NCBI GenBank assembly: GCA_932521025.1
Contig: OW051471.1
Location: forward strand, 3,410,001-3,474,000
Length of the DNA stretch: 64,000 nucleotides
Origin: Oscheius onirici
Lineage: Eukaryota > Nematoda > Chromadorea > Rhabditida > Rhabditidae
Direction: 5' to 3'
This document shows, piece by piece, positions 47,788 through 58,175 of the stretch. The position numbers were made by a program, and so were the translations under genes. Within the stretch, counting starts at the first letter, position 1; every line of letters begins with the position of its first letter. Below the pieces are notes generated by a model, which had not been told where the DNA came from, searched no databases, and saw nothing but the letters and a program-made list of their open reading frames with translations.

Positions 47788-50700
47788 TTAATAGGACTTG
47801 TCGACATCTTGAAGTTGAGATCTGTTGCCGCCCGTAGAGGTCGATATGTTTGCTGTACTGTTGTCGGCGTCTTCGCGATCCAATTTGATCAATTCCATCA
47901 TAAGAAGACGCATATTTTCGATCACTTCCGGCTGCTCGATCATCGAGTAAAGTGGCTGTCGTCCTCGGTTATCCTAAATTTGTGATTTAAGCATGCGAAA
48001 AGGGCTTTTTTTGCTGTTTTATGACCAGTACCAGGCGACGAAATACTGTAACTTGCTTGCTAATCTAGACAACTCTTCACTTGCTATGGCGATTCTCGTG
48101 GCCATGGGAAAACAGACAGAGTCTGCACAGAAACTACAGCTTTTCTAATAGTTTAGATAACCGCACACCGAAATAGAATAAACCGCCTTAGAAATCTCGT
48201 TGTCTCGCAGCCTATTTTTGGAGGTGTTTGCTGGAGAAGTCAAGAACTTGCTGAAGAAGTCAAGCTTTGTTGAACGTGATTGGGCCGAAAAAATGGCACT
48301 TTGAGCTAAAAACTGCTGGTGTCGAGTACATTGCAGAAAGTTGTGTCGTGATATCCTTCAGAAATGACCGGAATCGAACTAGTATCCCCTCGCCTACGCC
48401 ATATTTTCAAGCAAAGCCAACAAGCAGGTTTGCATGAACAAATGGCTAGTGCACTCGTCTGGAGTTCAAAAGCGAGCGGCGGTTTCCGGCTTAATATTTT
48501 CTTGAAAACGACCCCACTAATTTCAAACAACAAAAACATGGAAAGTACCTTGTCGACAATGCTACCCTTCATATCCTTCAGAAATTCTGTCAGCATGGTT
48601 TTGCTCGTCATTTTGACGGAAAGATGTAGAAGTGATTCTTCCTTGTTATTCTTCTGAGCCAGGACGAGAGGGAGTTCTTTGCGCAATACCAAGGCGTTGT
48701 AAATGTGCTGAAATCTTATATTTACACAAAAATAAGAGAAAAAGAACGAACAATTGCCGAATTGAGATTGTTGTGAAGACAGGCAAGATGCAGGGCGCTG
48801 TTTCCATCGGGTCCCTGGGCCACAAGAGGGCATTCGGCTTCTTCCGTCAACAGCGCGACGCAATCTTCGCCCTTTGGACATTTTGCGGCCAACATCAGCG
48901 GAGTATATCCCTTATGATCTCGAGCGTCCATCAGAGCTCCGTTTTGAATGAGATAGCGGCAAAGAGCTCCATAGCCCCGCTCTGCAGACAGATGAAGAGG
49001 CGACTTGTGCTCGGCTAGACATTGAGCCATCTCGGGAAAGTGCTGAAAAGAGGGAAGTAAGAGAAAGTTAATAATATTTCGCCTATTTGAAAGGTTCGCG
49101 CGGAAACTTCAATCAACATTATCATTTACCATTCTATTTTACACTTTACGTTCATTTATTAAATTCATCGTGAAAAATTACTTCTATGACGTGGTATTTT
49201 GCTTAGTTTTCCCTAAATTTCAAAAACAAAAGTTCAACTTCTTACCTCGACAAGAAGCTGGACACATTTCAAAGAGCCATGTTCACAGGCTTTGGCGATT
49301 GCGAATTCGGACAACAGGACACGATCCTTGTATTTGGTCAAGAGCAACGAGAGAACTGCGGATTGTCCTGCCGCAGCTGCCCAATCCGAAGCCGTCAGTT
49401 TGTTCGCGTCCATCTTTTTCAAATCCGCTCCGGCTTCTAGCAGCATCTCCACTCCTGTCACGTTGCCCGAAGAACAGGCGATATGCAGCGCTGTAACCTT
49501 TTTCGCGTCTTCAGAACTGCAATCAGGGAATAATTTAAGGGGAAAATAAACTGACTTAATTTCCGACGGAGCCCATGTGATAATGTTGGCCAGAAGATCG
49601 TTTTTCTTCGCGAAGGCATCTCGTTGAATGAATCCACGTAATTGACAGCCCTTCTTCGGCAAGCTGCGAACGGCGAGATGAAGTCCATTCTTTCCATAGT
49701 TGTCTACCGCACTCACATTGGCTCCAATTTTCGCCAGTTCCACGACCTGAAATGATATTTTTGCAACTTTTAAAGGGAAAACCAACAATTGTGAGATTTC
49801 CTTTGACACAGGCGTAATGAAGAGCCGTTCGACCGTGTCGATCCGTCTGTTCCAGAAGTTTTGCTTGATCCGCGTCTGTCGGTCTGTGAGCCAGTAGCAA
49901 GGCTAGCATTGATAATACCTCATCCGTCCTGCAAAAATGATATTACTAAATTTAAAAAAAATTAAAAGCTAAATTGGTCGTGTTTTTACACTCTAGCGTG
50001 TCTAGTCTGATCTAGTCTGATAAAAAGAGGGATTATCGCAATCTTTTCGCTCTTTCCTTCAAGACCCATTTGCCCCTAAAAAGGTGGGAACTCGAATTAT
50101 AGCCGCGTGAGGGAATTCTTAGCTGAGTATCCTTTTTTTTGCGGTAGTAGTGGGTCTTAAAGGAATGAGTTAAAAGATGGATGTTTGTTTGTTTGTCCGG
50201 CGACGAAGTCGCCTTTATAGTCTGTTCAAGAAAAGAGAACATTTTGTGGCCGAAGGCGGCTGGTAAACTATAAAATAGCGAGTAAAAGAATGATTGTTTT
50301 TTTGTGAATTCCTGGGGTTTTCCTTCCCAGCTCATCGTTTTTATAAGATAAACAGAAAAAACGTACTCATTATCGGCGTTACAGAGGAACATCAAAGCCG
50401 TTCTTCCCTCCTTGTCTGACGTATAAATATCGACATCTTTACTCAACAGTAACGTCAAAATTTCGTGGTTTGGGAATATGCAGGCCAGATGAAGGGCTGT
50501 GATGCCGTCAGTTCGTTCCCTAAACTTTTTTTTAGAACATAAGGTAAACGTCTTACGCATTAACGTCAGCATTATTGTCTAGAAGTACCTCGGCACCATA
50601 ACGACTCTTTGCCGCGACGGCGCAATGTAAAGGCGTTGTTCCGTTTTCTGCTCTCGCGTTCTTGTCCAATTTCACTAAATTTTTCTTTTTAGAAGTTAAA

Positions 50701-53247
50701 AAAGACAAACTTGAAATGAGACACGACACCCGATCTTCTCGGTCATATTCGGCGGCATAATGAAGAGGAGTATATCCGAAACGGTCCCTCATTCGTCCAA
50801 CTTCCGAAGAAATACCCTGAAATTGGAGCTTTTAGTAAGAAAAAAGGTGCGTCTTATCAGTCCCAATAGGTGACAGCAGAAACCAATCATCTCGATTTCC
50901 GCCTTTTCGAGGAAGCAACAAATAGCGTAAAGAAAAAAGAAGTTCTCAATTTTCTTCCAATTCGAGCATGTCAGCTTGTTCCCGAGTTATTATCTAACAA
51001 AAAAACGAACACTAAAAGTTCTTGTTCTGCTGCTGAAAAGGGGCTGATTCAAAACTGTATTAATGTAATAATAAAAGCTCTTGCATAAAAATTGAAATAA
51101 CAGGAGAGGGAAAAGTTTTAGGTTAGGGAAAATTATCTCTGAAAAAAAAGCGCGAAAACAGTGATAGTGTTAAAATGATGTTTTGTCAAGCGAGAGAGGG
51201 GCCTCAGCCGACGTATTGACGTGTTCAAATTGTAGCTCCCGGTCGGTCAATAACCGGCTGTTTTGAGATGTCAACAAACACACTGAAAAGTGTACCTTTC
51301 GGAGATAGTTGAAGAAGGAGCTGCTCGAATCCACGGCTGAAGCGTAGCAGAAGACTATAAAGACAGCAAAGTTGGTACGGCCTTGTGATAGTGTTACCAG
51401 ACTGAATCATTTTGTATGATCAAAGTAAGCTATCAAACTGACAACTTAGCTACTTTCAGCTTTCGACATTTCAAAGCGTAATAGATGGGAAACGCGTCGT
51501 CCAGATCAGTCGACCACGGCGAAACGTGCGTATTTTGGAGGAGATATTTCAAGACATCGATTGTGTGGTGCTGCTTCGACGCCGAGCGACACGCATAGTG
51601 AAAGATGGTTCTTTCTTTGTAGTCCGTTGTGTTAAGTGGCGCCTTTCGTGAATGCAGCAAATGGATGATGTCGATTGAGCCGACGGAACAGGCCAGATGC
51701 ATCGGCTGACGGCTCAGATTGTCGCTAAATTTGGAATTTACAGAAGGAAAATGGGTCTAAAAACGAACCATATTTCCGGATCAGCCTGTTTTTTTAACAG
51801 CCAGTCGACCATGAAGCGATTGTTCGAAGCACAGGCGACGTGTAGAGGCGTCTCTCCGCAAAAGTTTCTCGAATCTGTAACCGGGAAATGAAGAACCTTG
51901 GATAACTGCATGTTTGTTTCAAACCACACGGGCTTTATAATTAAGGTTTCTACCATAATATTGTGAACGAATGAATTGGCGTCTTCAGCACCTAGTATAA
52001 ATTCGCATGCGTTGTATGTGCAACTTGGTCTCGAGACGAATTTTGGGAATGCGTTGTGAAATCAGCTGTTATACAGACGTTATGTTAGCTTTAAAATACC
52101 ACAATTCAAAACTATCTAGTAGTGGGGCTGTCTCGCAGCGAAAACATTCGATTTGAATCCGTCTGTTCCAAAAATCTTGGCTGAGTATCAAATGTTTACA
52201 CGTTATATGAATTTGTCTACAGCACACAAACACTGGATACTCAGCCAAGATTTTTGCAAAGTGACCATTTTCAAATCGAACATTTTCGCTTCGAGACAGC
52301 CCCTAGTAGGGATGGGAGCGGGCCGGGCCGGCCCTGGGCCGAGATTTTGAAAAATTTTAGAAAAAAAGGCGTGTTTTTTAACCAAAATCTGCATTTTTTC
52401 ACCATTTTTAGTGAAGAAGTTCAGCAAAATATAACAATATTATTATTCCATTATTTAGTTCTAAAATACGTTAAAATGCACTATAATATGACCAGCTTTA
52501 TTTTTGGTCCGATCCCGGTCCGACGGCCAAGTCTGGGGAGATTTCAGGGGCCGGCCCGGGCCCGGCCCCTGAAATCTTGGCCCGGCCCGTTCCCATGCCT
52601 ACTATCTAGGTACGCTAAAACTGGCCATTCCCTACGCGTTTGAAATTTTCTAAACGTTTGAAAAGTTTCCATGCAAAATGTTCTTCCAACAAGATTCCAT
52701 CTTGAGAATAAACCTACTGATTTCCTGAGAGGTGAACTGAAGTAGCTCTGCACATTCTATGGAATTGTTGGCAGCGCAGCAATGCAACACCGTCCAATTA
52801 TTGAGCGTCAACGGGAATTTGTCAATGTCTGAAGATTTCCTTATAAAAAAAAATTTACAAGTAAAAAAGAGCTACCTAAACCCATGAAGAAGTCTACAAC
52901 CTCTACCAGTTTCCTAGAGCAGGCGATATGAAGAGGCGTCTCTCCCCTACTATTTTTGACATCCACTTCGGCTCCCATATCTGAAAAACGAAAAATTACC
53001 TAGCTTAAAAAGTCGCTGAGGAACATACGAATTATGTAAACGATGGTATCGAGACGGCCTACGAAGGTAGCGTAATGAATGGCCATGGATCCGGTACGGG
53101 TATCTCTCTGAGAGAGCAAATCCTCGTCATCTTCGTCTAGAATAGACTGTATTGTATCGAGATCGCCAGCGAAAATGGCTTTTTGGAGATCTTCCTAAGA
53201 GGTTTCTCTTCGGTTTATAAGGTGCAAAAATAACTTACTAGTGTCAT
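47788..53247 (-). CDS. Multi-ankyrin-repeat protein (ANKRD28/44/52-like)
   Basis: ATG 53245-53247 opens a three-codon first exon spliced to EDLQKAIFAGDLDTIQSIL. Many ankyrin repeats follow, for example TRTGSMAIHYATFVGRLDT, CGETPLHVACASNN, RTIFHYACRSASKQ, FGYTPLHYAAEYDRED, GTTPLHCAVAAKSRYGAEVL, GITALHLACIFPNHEIL, GRTALHYACVKGNLTIV, VTALHIACSSGNVTG, HKGYTPLMLAAKCPKGED and NSALHLACLHNN. The C terminus is non-repeat and polar (TANISTSTGGNRSQL), stop 47788. No transmembrane segments, so a TRPA-type channel is unlikely. Best likeness is the scaffold subunits of protein phosphatase 6 (inference). Introns at about 47975-48545, 50020-50350, 50870-51440 and 51960-52719 are long and hold repeats. Confidence 0.85.
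48035..48125 (-). repeat. Dispersed repeat family B, copy 2
   Basis: On the minus strand CTGTCTGTTTTCCCATGGCC, ACGAGAATCGCCATAGCAAG and GAAGAGTTGTC match 16240-16310. Intronic in the ankyrin gene. Confidence 0.6.
48354..48480. repeat. tRNA-like relics, both strands
   Basis: Plus strand ATGGCTAGTGCACTCGTCTG resembles a tRNA 5' half. Minus strand TATGGCGTAGGCGAGG with ACTAGTTCGATTCCGG resembles A and B boxes. Possibly two old SINE-like insertions head to head, in an ankyrin-gene intron. Confidence 0.35.
52112..52609. mobile_element. hAT-like MITE (TAGG(G/C)ATGGGA.CGGGCC ends) with 8-bp TSD
   Basis: The right end CGGCCCGTTCCCATGCCTA (to 52601) is followed by CTATCTAG (52602-52609). The left end is split: CTATCTAG at 52112-52119, then TAG, then the nested element 52123-52303, then the rest of the terminus GGATGGGAGCGGGCCGGGCC from 52310. 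Removing the nested insertion restores a 23-bp terminal inverted repeat and a perfect 8-bp target duplication. GC-rich ends frame an A/T-rich core with no ORF. It lies in an ankyrin-gene intron. Confidence 0.85.
52123..52303. mobile_element. Palindromic MITE nested in the hAT-like MITE
   Basis: Ends TGGGGCTGTCTCG and CGAGACAGCCCC; arms continue with GCGAAAA..ATTCGATTTGAA. An inner 19-bp palindrome AAAATCTTGGCTGAGTATC / GATACTCAGCCAAGATTTT flanks the centre. The flanks are TAGTAG at 52117-52122 and 52304-52309, a 6-bp (possibly 7-bp) duplication. Confidence 0.82.
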
Positions 53248-53725
53248 TGTAGTCGATTATCCGACCACATAAGCCAATTTAGGAAGATCTGAAACACGAT
53301 AATGAGTAAAAATTGAAGAAGAAGAAGTGAAAAGTCAACAACATTTCTACAGCTTTGGGATTCATCCTTTTGTCTGCATGAGTTTTAGAGCATGTTACGC
53401 ATAGAGCACAAGCACGTCATTTTGGTAAGAAAACGAGCAGAAAAAGACGTAAAAGTCTGCTTAATGTCCATAATTGACTTAATTTGCGACTTGTAGTCAA
53501 AACAAATCCGTTCGAAGCAAAATATGCTACGTATTGCGGCTTCAACACAGCTAGAAAGTGTGAGCAAGATTCGAGGAATTGTGAAAACGTGAAAGGAAGG
53601 AAAGAAAATAAGAAACAATCGCATTTTCGGTGAAACTTTTTTCGGCTAAATAACTTTTTTGGCCGCTTTACTTCAATTTTTGTGGTGAAAACGGGAAAGA
53701 AAAGAATCGAGCAAAAAAATCGGAA

Positions 53726-54292
53726 TCAAAAATTCGATCGGTCGTATTCACCGTTCGCCAAGTTTGGCACTGCTTGATGCAAGCGGTCTCGACACGATTT
53801 TGAAATCGAGTCTAAACAAAACAAAAGTGCAAAGTGCCACCAAATTTTATGAGCTCGAAATGAAGAAAATTTGAAATTTTGACTTGAAAACTTCGAAAAC
53901 CTTGGCGCAACAAAGGATGGCAAACAGGTCCGCTTTATAAACAGCATGCAGTCGGCAGAAAATCCCATATTCAGTAGCATCTGTCTATTGCGATCTTTTT
54001 TGTGGTCATCTATTCCAGCCTCATTGTGCCTTTCAGCAATTTGTTTCAGATAAAACAACACTGAAACCGCTACCGAGAACGCTTTCAATGTCTCCAAGCA
54101 TGTGCGCGGACCGGCTGAGGCCGGTCCGGTCCAATTTGAAAAACGGACCGGTCCGGTCCGGTCCAACGCACATGCTTGAATGTCTCTAAAAAGACGTTAC
54201 CCAAGTAAAGGTTTTCTCTAAAACCGTTACTTCGATAGCGAGTTTTTAGAACTTGGAAATCAGCTCCCACAAGACTTTAGCCGATGATTAGT
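53726..54292 (-). CDS. Hypothetical gene fragment interrupted by a MITE
   Basis: If the MITE at 54095-54178 and one TSD copy are ignored, a minus-strand frame runs from an acceptor-like TTTTTAG at about 54187 through LKAFSVAVSVLFYLKQIAE, NEAGIDDHKKDRNRQ and FSADCMLFIKRTCLPSF to TAA at 53726. A possible first exon lies at about 54230-54290 with a 43-nt intron. No family recognised. The composition is protein-like but evidence is thin; it may be an old exon. Confidence 0.25.
54095..54178. mobile_element. 84-bp hAT-like mini-MITE with 8-bp TSD
   Basis: Ends CAAGCATGTGCG and CGCACATGCTTG; the interior is tandem CCGGTCCGGT units. AATGTCTC flanks both sides (54087-54094 and 54179-54186). One of the smallest elements in the window. 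Confidence 0.85.
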
Positions 54293-54358
54293 CACAGAGA
54301 ACTTTCTTTCACCGGTGTTTTTCCTCCCGGTTAAGTTCACTAGCACTCTTTAAACACT

Positions 54359-57300
54359 TTATTCATCCTTCTCTTCAACAAAAGTCGTCCTGACATTACT
54401 CAGAGGAAATGAGACGTTTCTACGACCCCATACACTGGCAGTAAATGTCTTGTTCGTCCCATGGAACGTGTCCAGCCAGCCCAAGACTCCGAAGCATTCA
54501 TTGAAGCTGAGAAAAAGTTAGCAAAGAACAGATTTTACTTACACTTTGTGATGGTAGTCGTGAGGTTGAGGGGACTAAAAAGAAGCAATTTCCAGGCTTG
54601 TATTACGGCAACTTACCGGCTGAAGAGGAAAATGATATCCTGAATGAGAAGAAGTTGTGGACAGTAAGGCTATGCACAGCCAGAGCCACTGAACCAGGAT
54701 GTGTGATCCGAGGAGAGTTGGGCCGAGAAGAATTGGAAGAGTATTGGACACGATGTGTTCAATGGGATGACAGTAGACGGAAGTTATGGCTGCAGTGGTT
54801 CTTTTGAGACAAGGAAATGGAACCCTCTTCCACAAACATTGTGACCCTCCCATGAAAAGTCCATACCAGTCAAGTTTCAACTCAAAATTTCCAGACAAAA
54901 TGTGTTCAGCAAAGTTGTAGTTACTCACCGGTCTACAACTTTGTAGAACAAGTCGATCAATTACCTCTTCGCCTCCAAATCAAACAAGAAGCTGTGAGAC
55001 TATTGTAATGGAACGACTATTAAGAAAAAGAGTTAAAACTCACAAACGGGTGCAGTCCACTCGTGATGAATCTTGTGAATCTGCCTGTAGATCCTCTTGT
55101 GATGAAGAAGACGATGACTGTAGTAGAAACCAACTTCTTCAATCAGCACAAAAGCGAATAGTTGAACGAGAATTGAGGGTAGAGAAGGCAGATTGAGCGG
55201 ATCGAAAGATGAGGCTGGAAGGAACGGAGACAGAGCAAGAGCAGTCATCGGACCCCAGAACAGAATATTCGGGACAATTCGCCAAAGTGCCGCCAGGTAC
55301 TTTTCGACAGTTGGCTGAAAGAAGAGGTTTTGTTTCTCATGGTTTTACTTTTTATATCTACAGTATTCCTAACAGTCTGGCTATTTGCTTTTTCGTGCTG
55401 ATTTGCTTTTACGTACTGCATCTAGTTTTCCTTTCTGACAAGGAGCAGTTATTATTAGTAACTTTATCTAGACAGAACCAAAAAGACGACAAAGAGATAG
55501 AACTAGCACATCTTCATCGAAGGAAATCTAAGGAAGAGGATATCCTATTGATTGGCTGTCAAGATAAGGTAGTTCTACCGAGATACCAAAATAGAACTTG
55601 GTTCTTGCTGATCACCGAGAATAAGAAGAGCCAAAGATAATGGAAAGAGACAGTCCTGCCATTACCGAAGAACTAAAAGAACTAAAACCTTCGCCTAAGG
55701 AAATCTGTAGCCAAAACTGAATCAAGAGAAGTACCAAGTGTCTATTTAGGTAAGAACAAAATGAGGATATTTGTTACAAAGGCCCTCTGTTTATTAGGCT
55801 TTTGGCCGATCACTCCTCTTTCTTTTTGTATCCACAAGCCGGCGATTCGTTCTTCTTTTCGGCTTCCTTCTTCTCTTCTTCTTTCTTCTTTTCCTCTTCT
55901 TCCTTCTTCGCTTTCTCTCCACTTTCTCAGCAGCTCCTCGGCCCTCTTCCTTCCCATCGGGACAACGTTGCTGTCCTGCCCTATCCATTTCTCTTCCGGA
56001 GGCGAGAAGGACCAGTTGAGTCCAAAGCACTCACAGATGCCCTCGACCCACTGCTCCTTCTCGATCTTCTTCTTTCCGAAACAGCCGACCAGCAAAGGTA
56101 GAGCCACCAGTGTCGGCAGCAGTATCATCGTCAGCGGGGCCAGCATCCTCCAGAGACTTGTTGTGTCCAAATGGATTACTTCCGCATTTTGATCCTTTCA
56201 TAGTAGTCTTGATGCTAATTGTAAATCGAAATAAATTCTGACAGAACTTTACTCAACATGTCAGTTCCCATAGGTCCTTTATGAATTGTTGTCATGGCAC
56301 TGGTCTCTCCCAAAATATAACAACTACCAATATTACAGAATTGGCTGCAGAAAACACACTCACATTCTACCGACGTTCGTCTGATCGTTGACTGTCTTGG
56401 TTTACCGTTGTTTGTACCAAATTGGTAAGTTACAAACTTTTTATGAGTCTCTCCTCGACCACCCCAGAAAGATTTCGGTAGTCAGACAGTTGGGTTTCCC
56501 ATTCAAATATCCCGCCTATTCACTGAAACAGGCTTGCGCCAAACCATGGGCGGGCGTGGGCGGAAAATTCAGCGCTGGATTGCGGGCGAGGGCGGGCGTG
56601 GGCGGAAAAACTCCAGGCTTGTTCCGTTTTTGAAATGCCATGTTTTTCCTGCCATGCAACCCAGCGCTGAATTTTCCGCCCACGTCCGCCCCAAACGCCC
56701 AATTTGGCACAAGCCTGCACTGAAACCGTAATGTCCAGCTGTTTAGAAAAGCAAGTTTCCAGCAACATTTAGTGAAGTGTCTAGTTTTCTACTCTCTTTG
56801 TGGCCATTTTCTTGCTCAGTTCAGACAAATCATGGCTACTCAAGGGAGTTCAGACTATTCCATAGCCATCTCAAGCTCCAACTGTCTTTACTTTGAAGGA
56901 CAGTAGAACTGTCAGTGCTTCGCTCTTCATCAAACAATGCCTCTATTCAAATAACCTACTGTCGGCCAGATTATCGCACTGTCAAATTAGTCGTATTCAA
57001 CAAGAAGTGAAAGTGTTCACAATACGGAGCGTTGTATTTGTTTGAATAGACTGAGCCGAACTATTGACGTAACTCCATCCGATACCAACGATCAGTCGCC
57101 CTATCAGTTCCGTGCAACCTATGCTGTCAACGTTCTGCTAATTGGGTACGATAAGACAAGTTCCCCGAGAACTAGAGTCTCGTTGACTTACCATCTTCTC
57201 GTCTTGGATCTTGTACCTCATGGCCCATTTGGGCTGCAAAGAGTCGAGCAAGATGAAGGGAACGTTTATCAGCACAAACCAGAGATTCGCTATGAGACCT

Positions 57301-57414
57301 CCTGCAACTACACTGAAAACGTATTTGCCTTTTAACTTTCAGGAAAACTTACTTTATGAGGATCGGATTGCCATTGAAGTACTGAAATATTTGAAGATAG
57401 GCCTCCTGGATCAT
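54359..57414 (-). CDS. FAXDC2: Sterol desaturase / fatty acid hydroxylase family protein (FAXDC2-like)
   Basis: An ER membrane di-iron oxygenase of the C4-methylsterol oxidase family. ATG 57412-57414 follows TTTTTACAG|CAA. Exons: 57414-57350; 57316-57190 ([19 protein letters not shown]); about 55306-55035; 54814-54615; 54576-54532; and the last exon to 54359. The three histidine motifs are present: HRLLH and HKIHHEW in [20 protein letters not shown], and HDYHH in [22 protein letters not shown] and [13 protein letters not shown]-type helices lie between. [15 protein letters not shown] near the end is typical. The stop codon overlaps AATAAA (GATGAATAAAG). The intron 55307-57189 contains a small gene and a hAT MITE; intron 54816-55034 has a CTACAACTTTG hairpin. 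Confidence 0.88.
54903..54952. repeat. Hairpin TGTTC..AAAGTTGTAG / CTACAACTTTG..GAACA
   Basis: Inverted halves at 54903-54920 and 54932-54950. The same ACAA(C/G)TTTG(C/T)AGAACA motif occurs at 46211-46262 (also inverted) and 63220-63240, so it is a small dispersed repeat. Confidence 0.55.
55742..56146 (-). CDS. Small single-pass membrane protein nested in a FAXDC2 intron
   Basis: From ATG 56144-56146 the frame gives a hydrophobic N-terminal anchor ([20 protein letters not shown]), a folded-looking [20 protein letters not shown] segment, then a long Lys/Arg/Glu helix ([20 protein letters not shown]), ending near 55742. It is one exon, on the same strand as the host gene. The frame stays open further upstream (a TTG at 56168), but ATG 56144 is the first in-frame Met. 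The family is not recognised; resembles tail-rich ER membrane proteins. The codon content suggests it is real. Confidence 0.55.
   Translation of the reverse strand: MLAPLTMILLPTLVALPLLVGCFGKKKIEKEQWVEGICECFGLNWSFSPPEEKWIGQDSNVVPMGRKRAEELLRKWRESEEGRRGKEERRREEGSRKEERIAGLWIQKERGVIGQKPNKQRAFVTNILILFLPK
56529..56717. mobile_element. hAT-like MITE, 189 bp, 8-bp TSD
   Basis: Ends CAGGCTTG(C/T)GCCAAA with inner GCGTGGGCGGAAAATTCAGC in both orientations. CACTGAAA flanks both sides exactly (56521-56528, 56718-56725). It has no ORF of its own; the + and - frames across it are chance. Confidence 0.88.
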
Positions 57415-57658
57415 TTGCTGTAAAAATGAGCGTTTGGAGAGAGGCAGATCGAGATAGAGAAACGACAAAAATAGTGATACAGGGGGTGATAAGATGAACA
57501 AAAAGAGCTAGGTGGCATCCAGACGGGCGATATGTGCTAGTTTGTAGAGAGGACTTCGGACCCCGAAAAAATATTTCGATGTAAACAGTGTGCGATTGGT
57601 TTACGGACACTGTACTGATCTTTTATGTCTTCTTCTGGCTAGCAGCAGTGTGCCCTAT
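57415..57658. promoter_or_regulatory. 5' flank of FAXDC2-like gene
   Basis: CATTTTTACAG just above the ATG is the probable trans-splice acceptor. The rest should hold the promoter; no motif can be assigned. Confidence 0.3.
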
Positions 57659-58175
57659 TATTAGGTCGCCAACTAAGTATTTAAAAAACACTCATAACTT
57701 TTTCCAACTTAAACGAAATCGTGCAAACTCGGTTCCAAAATGTAGGTTTCATTGAGGCAGAATTAATAGGCTATATGAGAGACCTGGATATCTCATTGTC
57801 TGAAAATAGTGAACGCTCCAAGTTTCGATCAAAACACAATTTTGCCCATAACTCTTCAGGGTTGCATCCTACAAAAAAGTTGTCAACTAGTGAAAATTGC
57901 AGCTCAGAATAACGAACATTTTACTTTTTGAAAAACGATTTTTGACTTTGGGAACGCTCCGAAACAGAAAATGTCCGGATGGCGCAGTGGGTTTGGAAAA
58001 TTCGCGCTGGAGCGACCAGGGTTCGAGTCCGCCGAGAGAAAATCTTTTTGTTTTTTAACTGTAGCATTCTAATGGGCTAAGAATCACCCCTTTTTGTGGA
58101 ACCGAGTTTGCACGATTTCGTTGAAATTGGAAAAAGTTATGAGTGTTTTTTAAATACTTAGTTGGCGACCTAATA
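57659..58175. mobile_element. Mariner-like MITE, 513 bp, TA target site, tRNA-like core
   Basis: Inverted repeats of about 77 bp begin TTAGGTCGCCAACTAAGTAT and differ at only a few positions between 57661-57738 and 58096-58173. They are flanked by TA on both sides. The ends are like mariner terminal repeats (TTAGGT..GGCAA). No transposase ORF. Confidence 0.88.
57974..58040 (+). repeat. tRNA-like sequence inside the mariner-like MITE
   Basis: GGATGGCGCAGTGGGTTTGG (A-box-like) and CCAGGGTTCGAGTCCGC (perfect B box). The D stem GCGC/GCGC and T stem pair, but the anticodon loop is too short and no acceptor stem closes, so probably a tRNA pseudogene or SINE head. It could still carry internal Pol III promoter elements. 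Confidence 0.5.

Larger units (their letters stand above)
53248..54358. other. Spacer between the FAXDC2-like and ankyrin genes
   Basis: TTTCAG lies about 35 nt upstream of the ankyrin ATG. It contains a hypothetical minus-strand frame and an 84-bp MITE, listed separately. No other feature seen. Confidence 0.4.
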
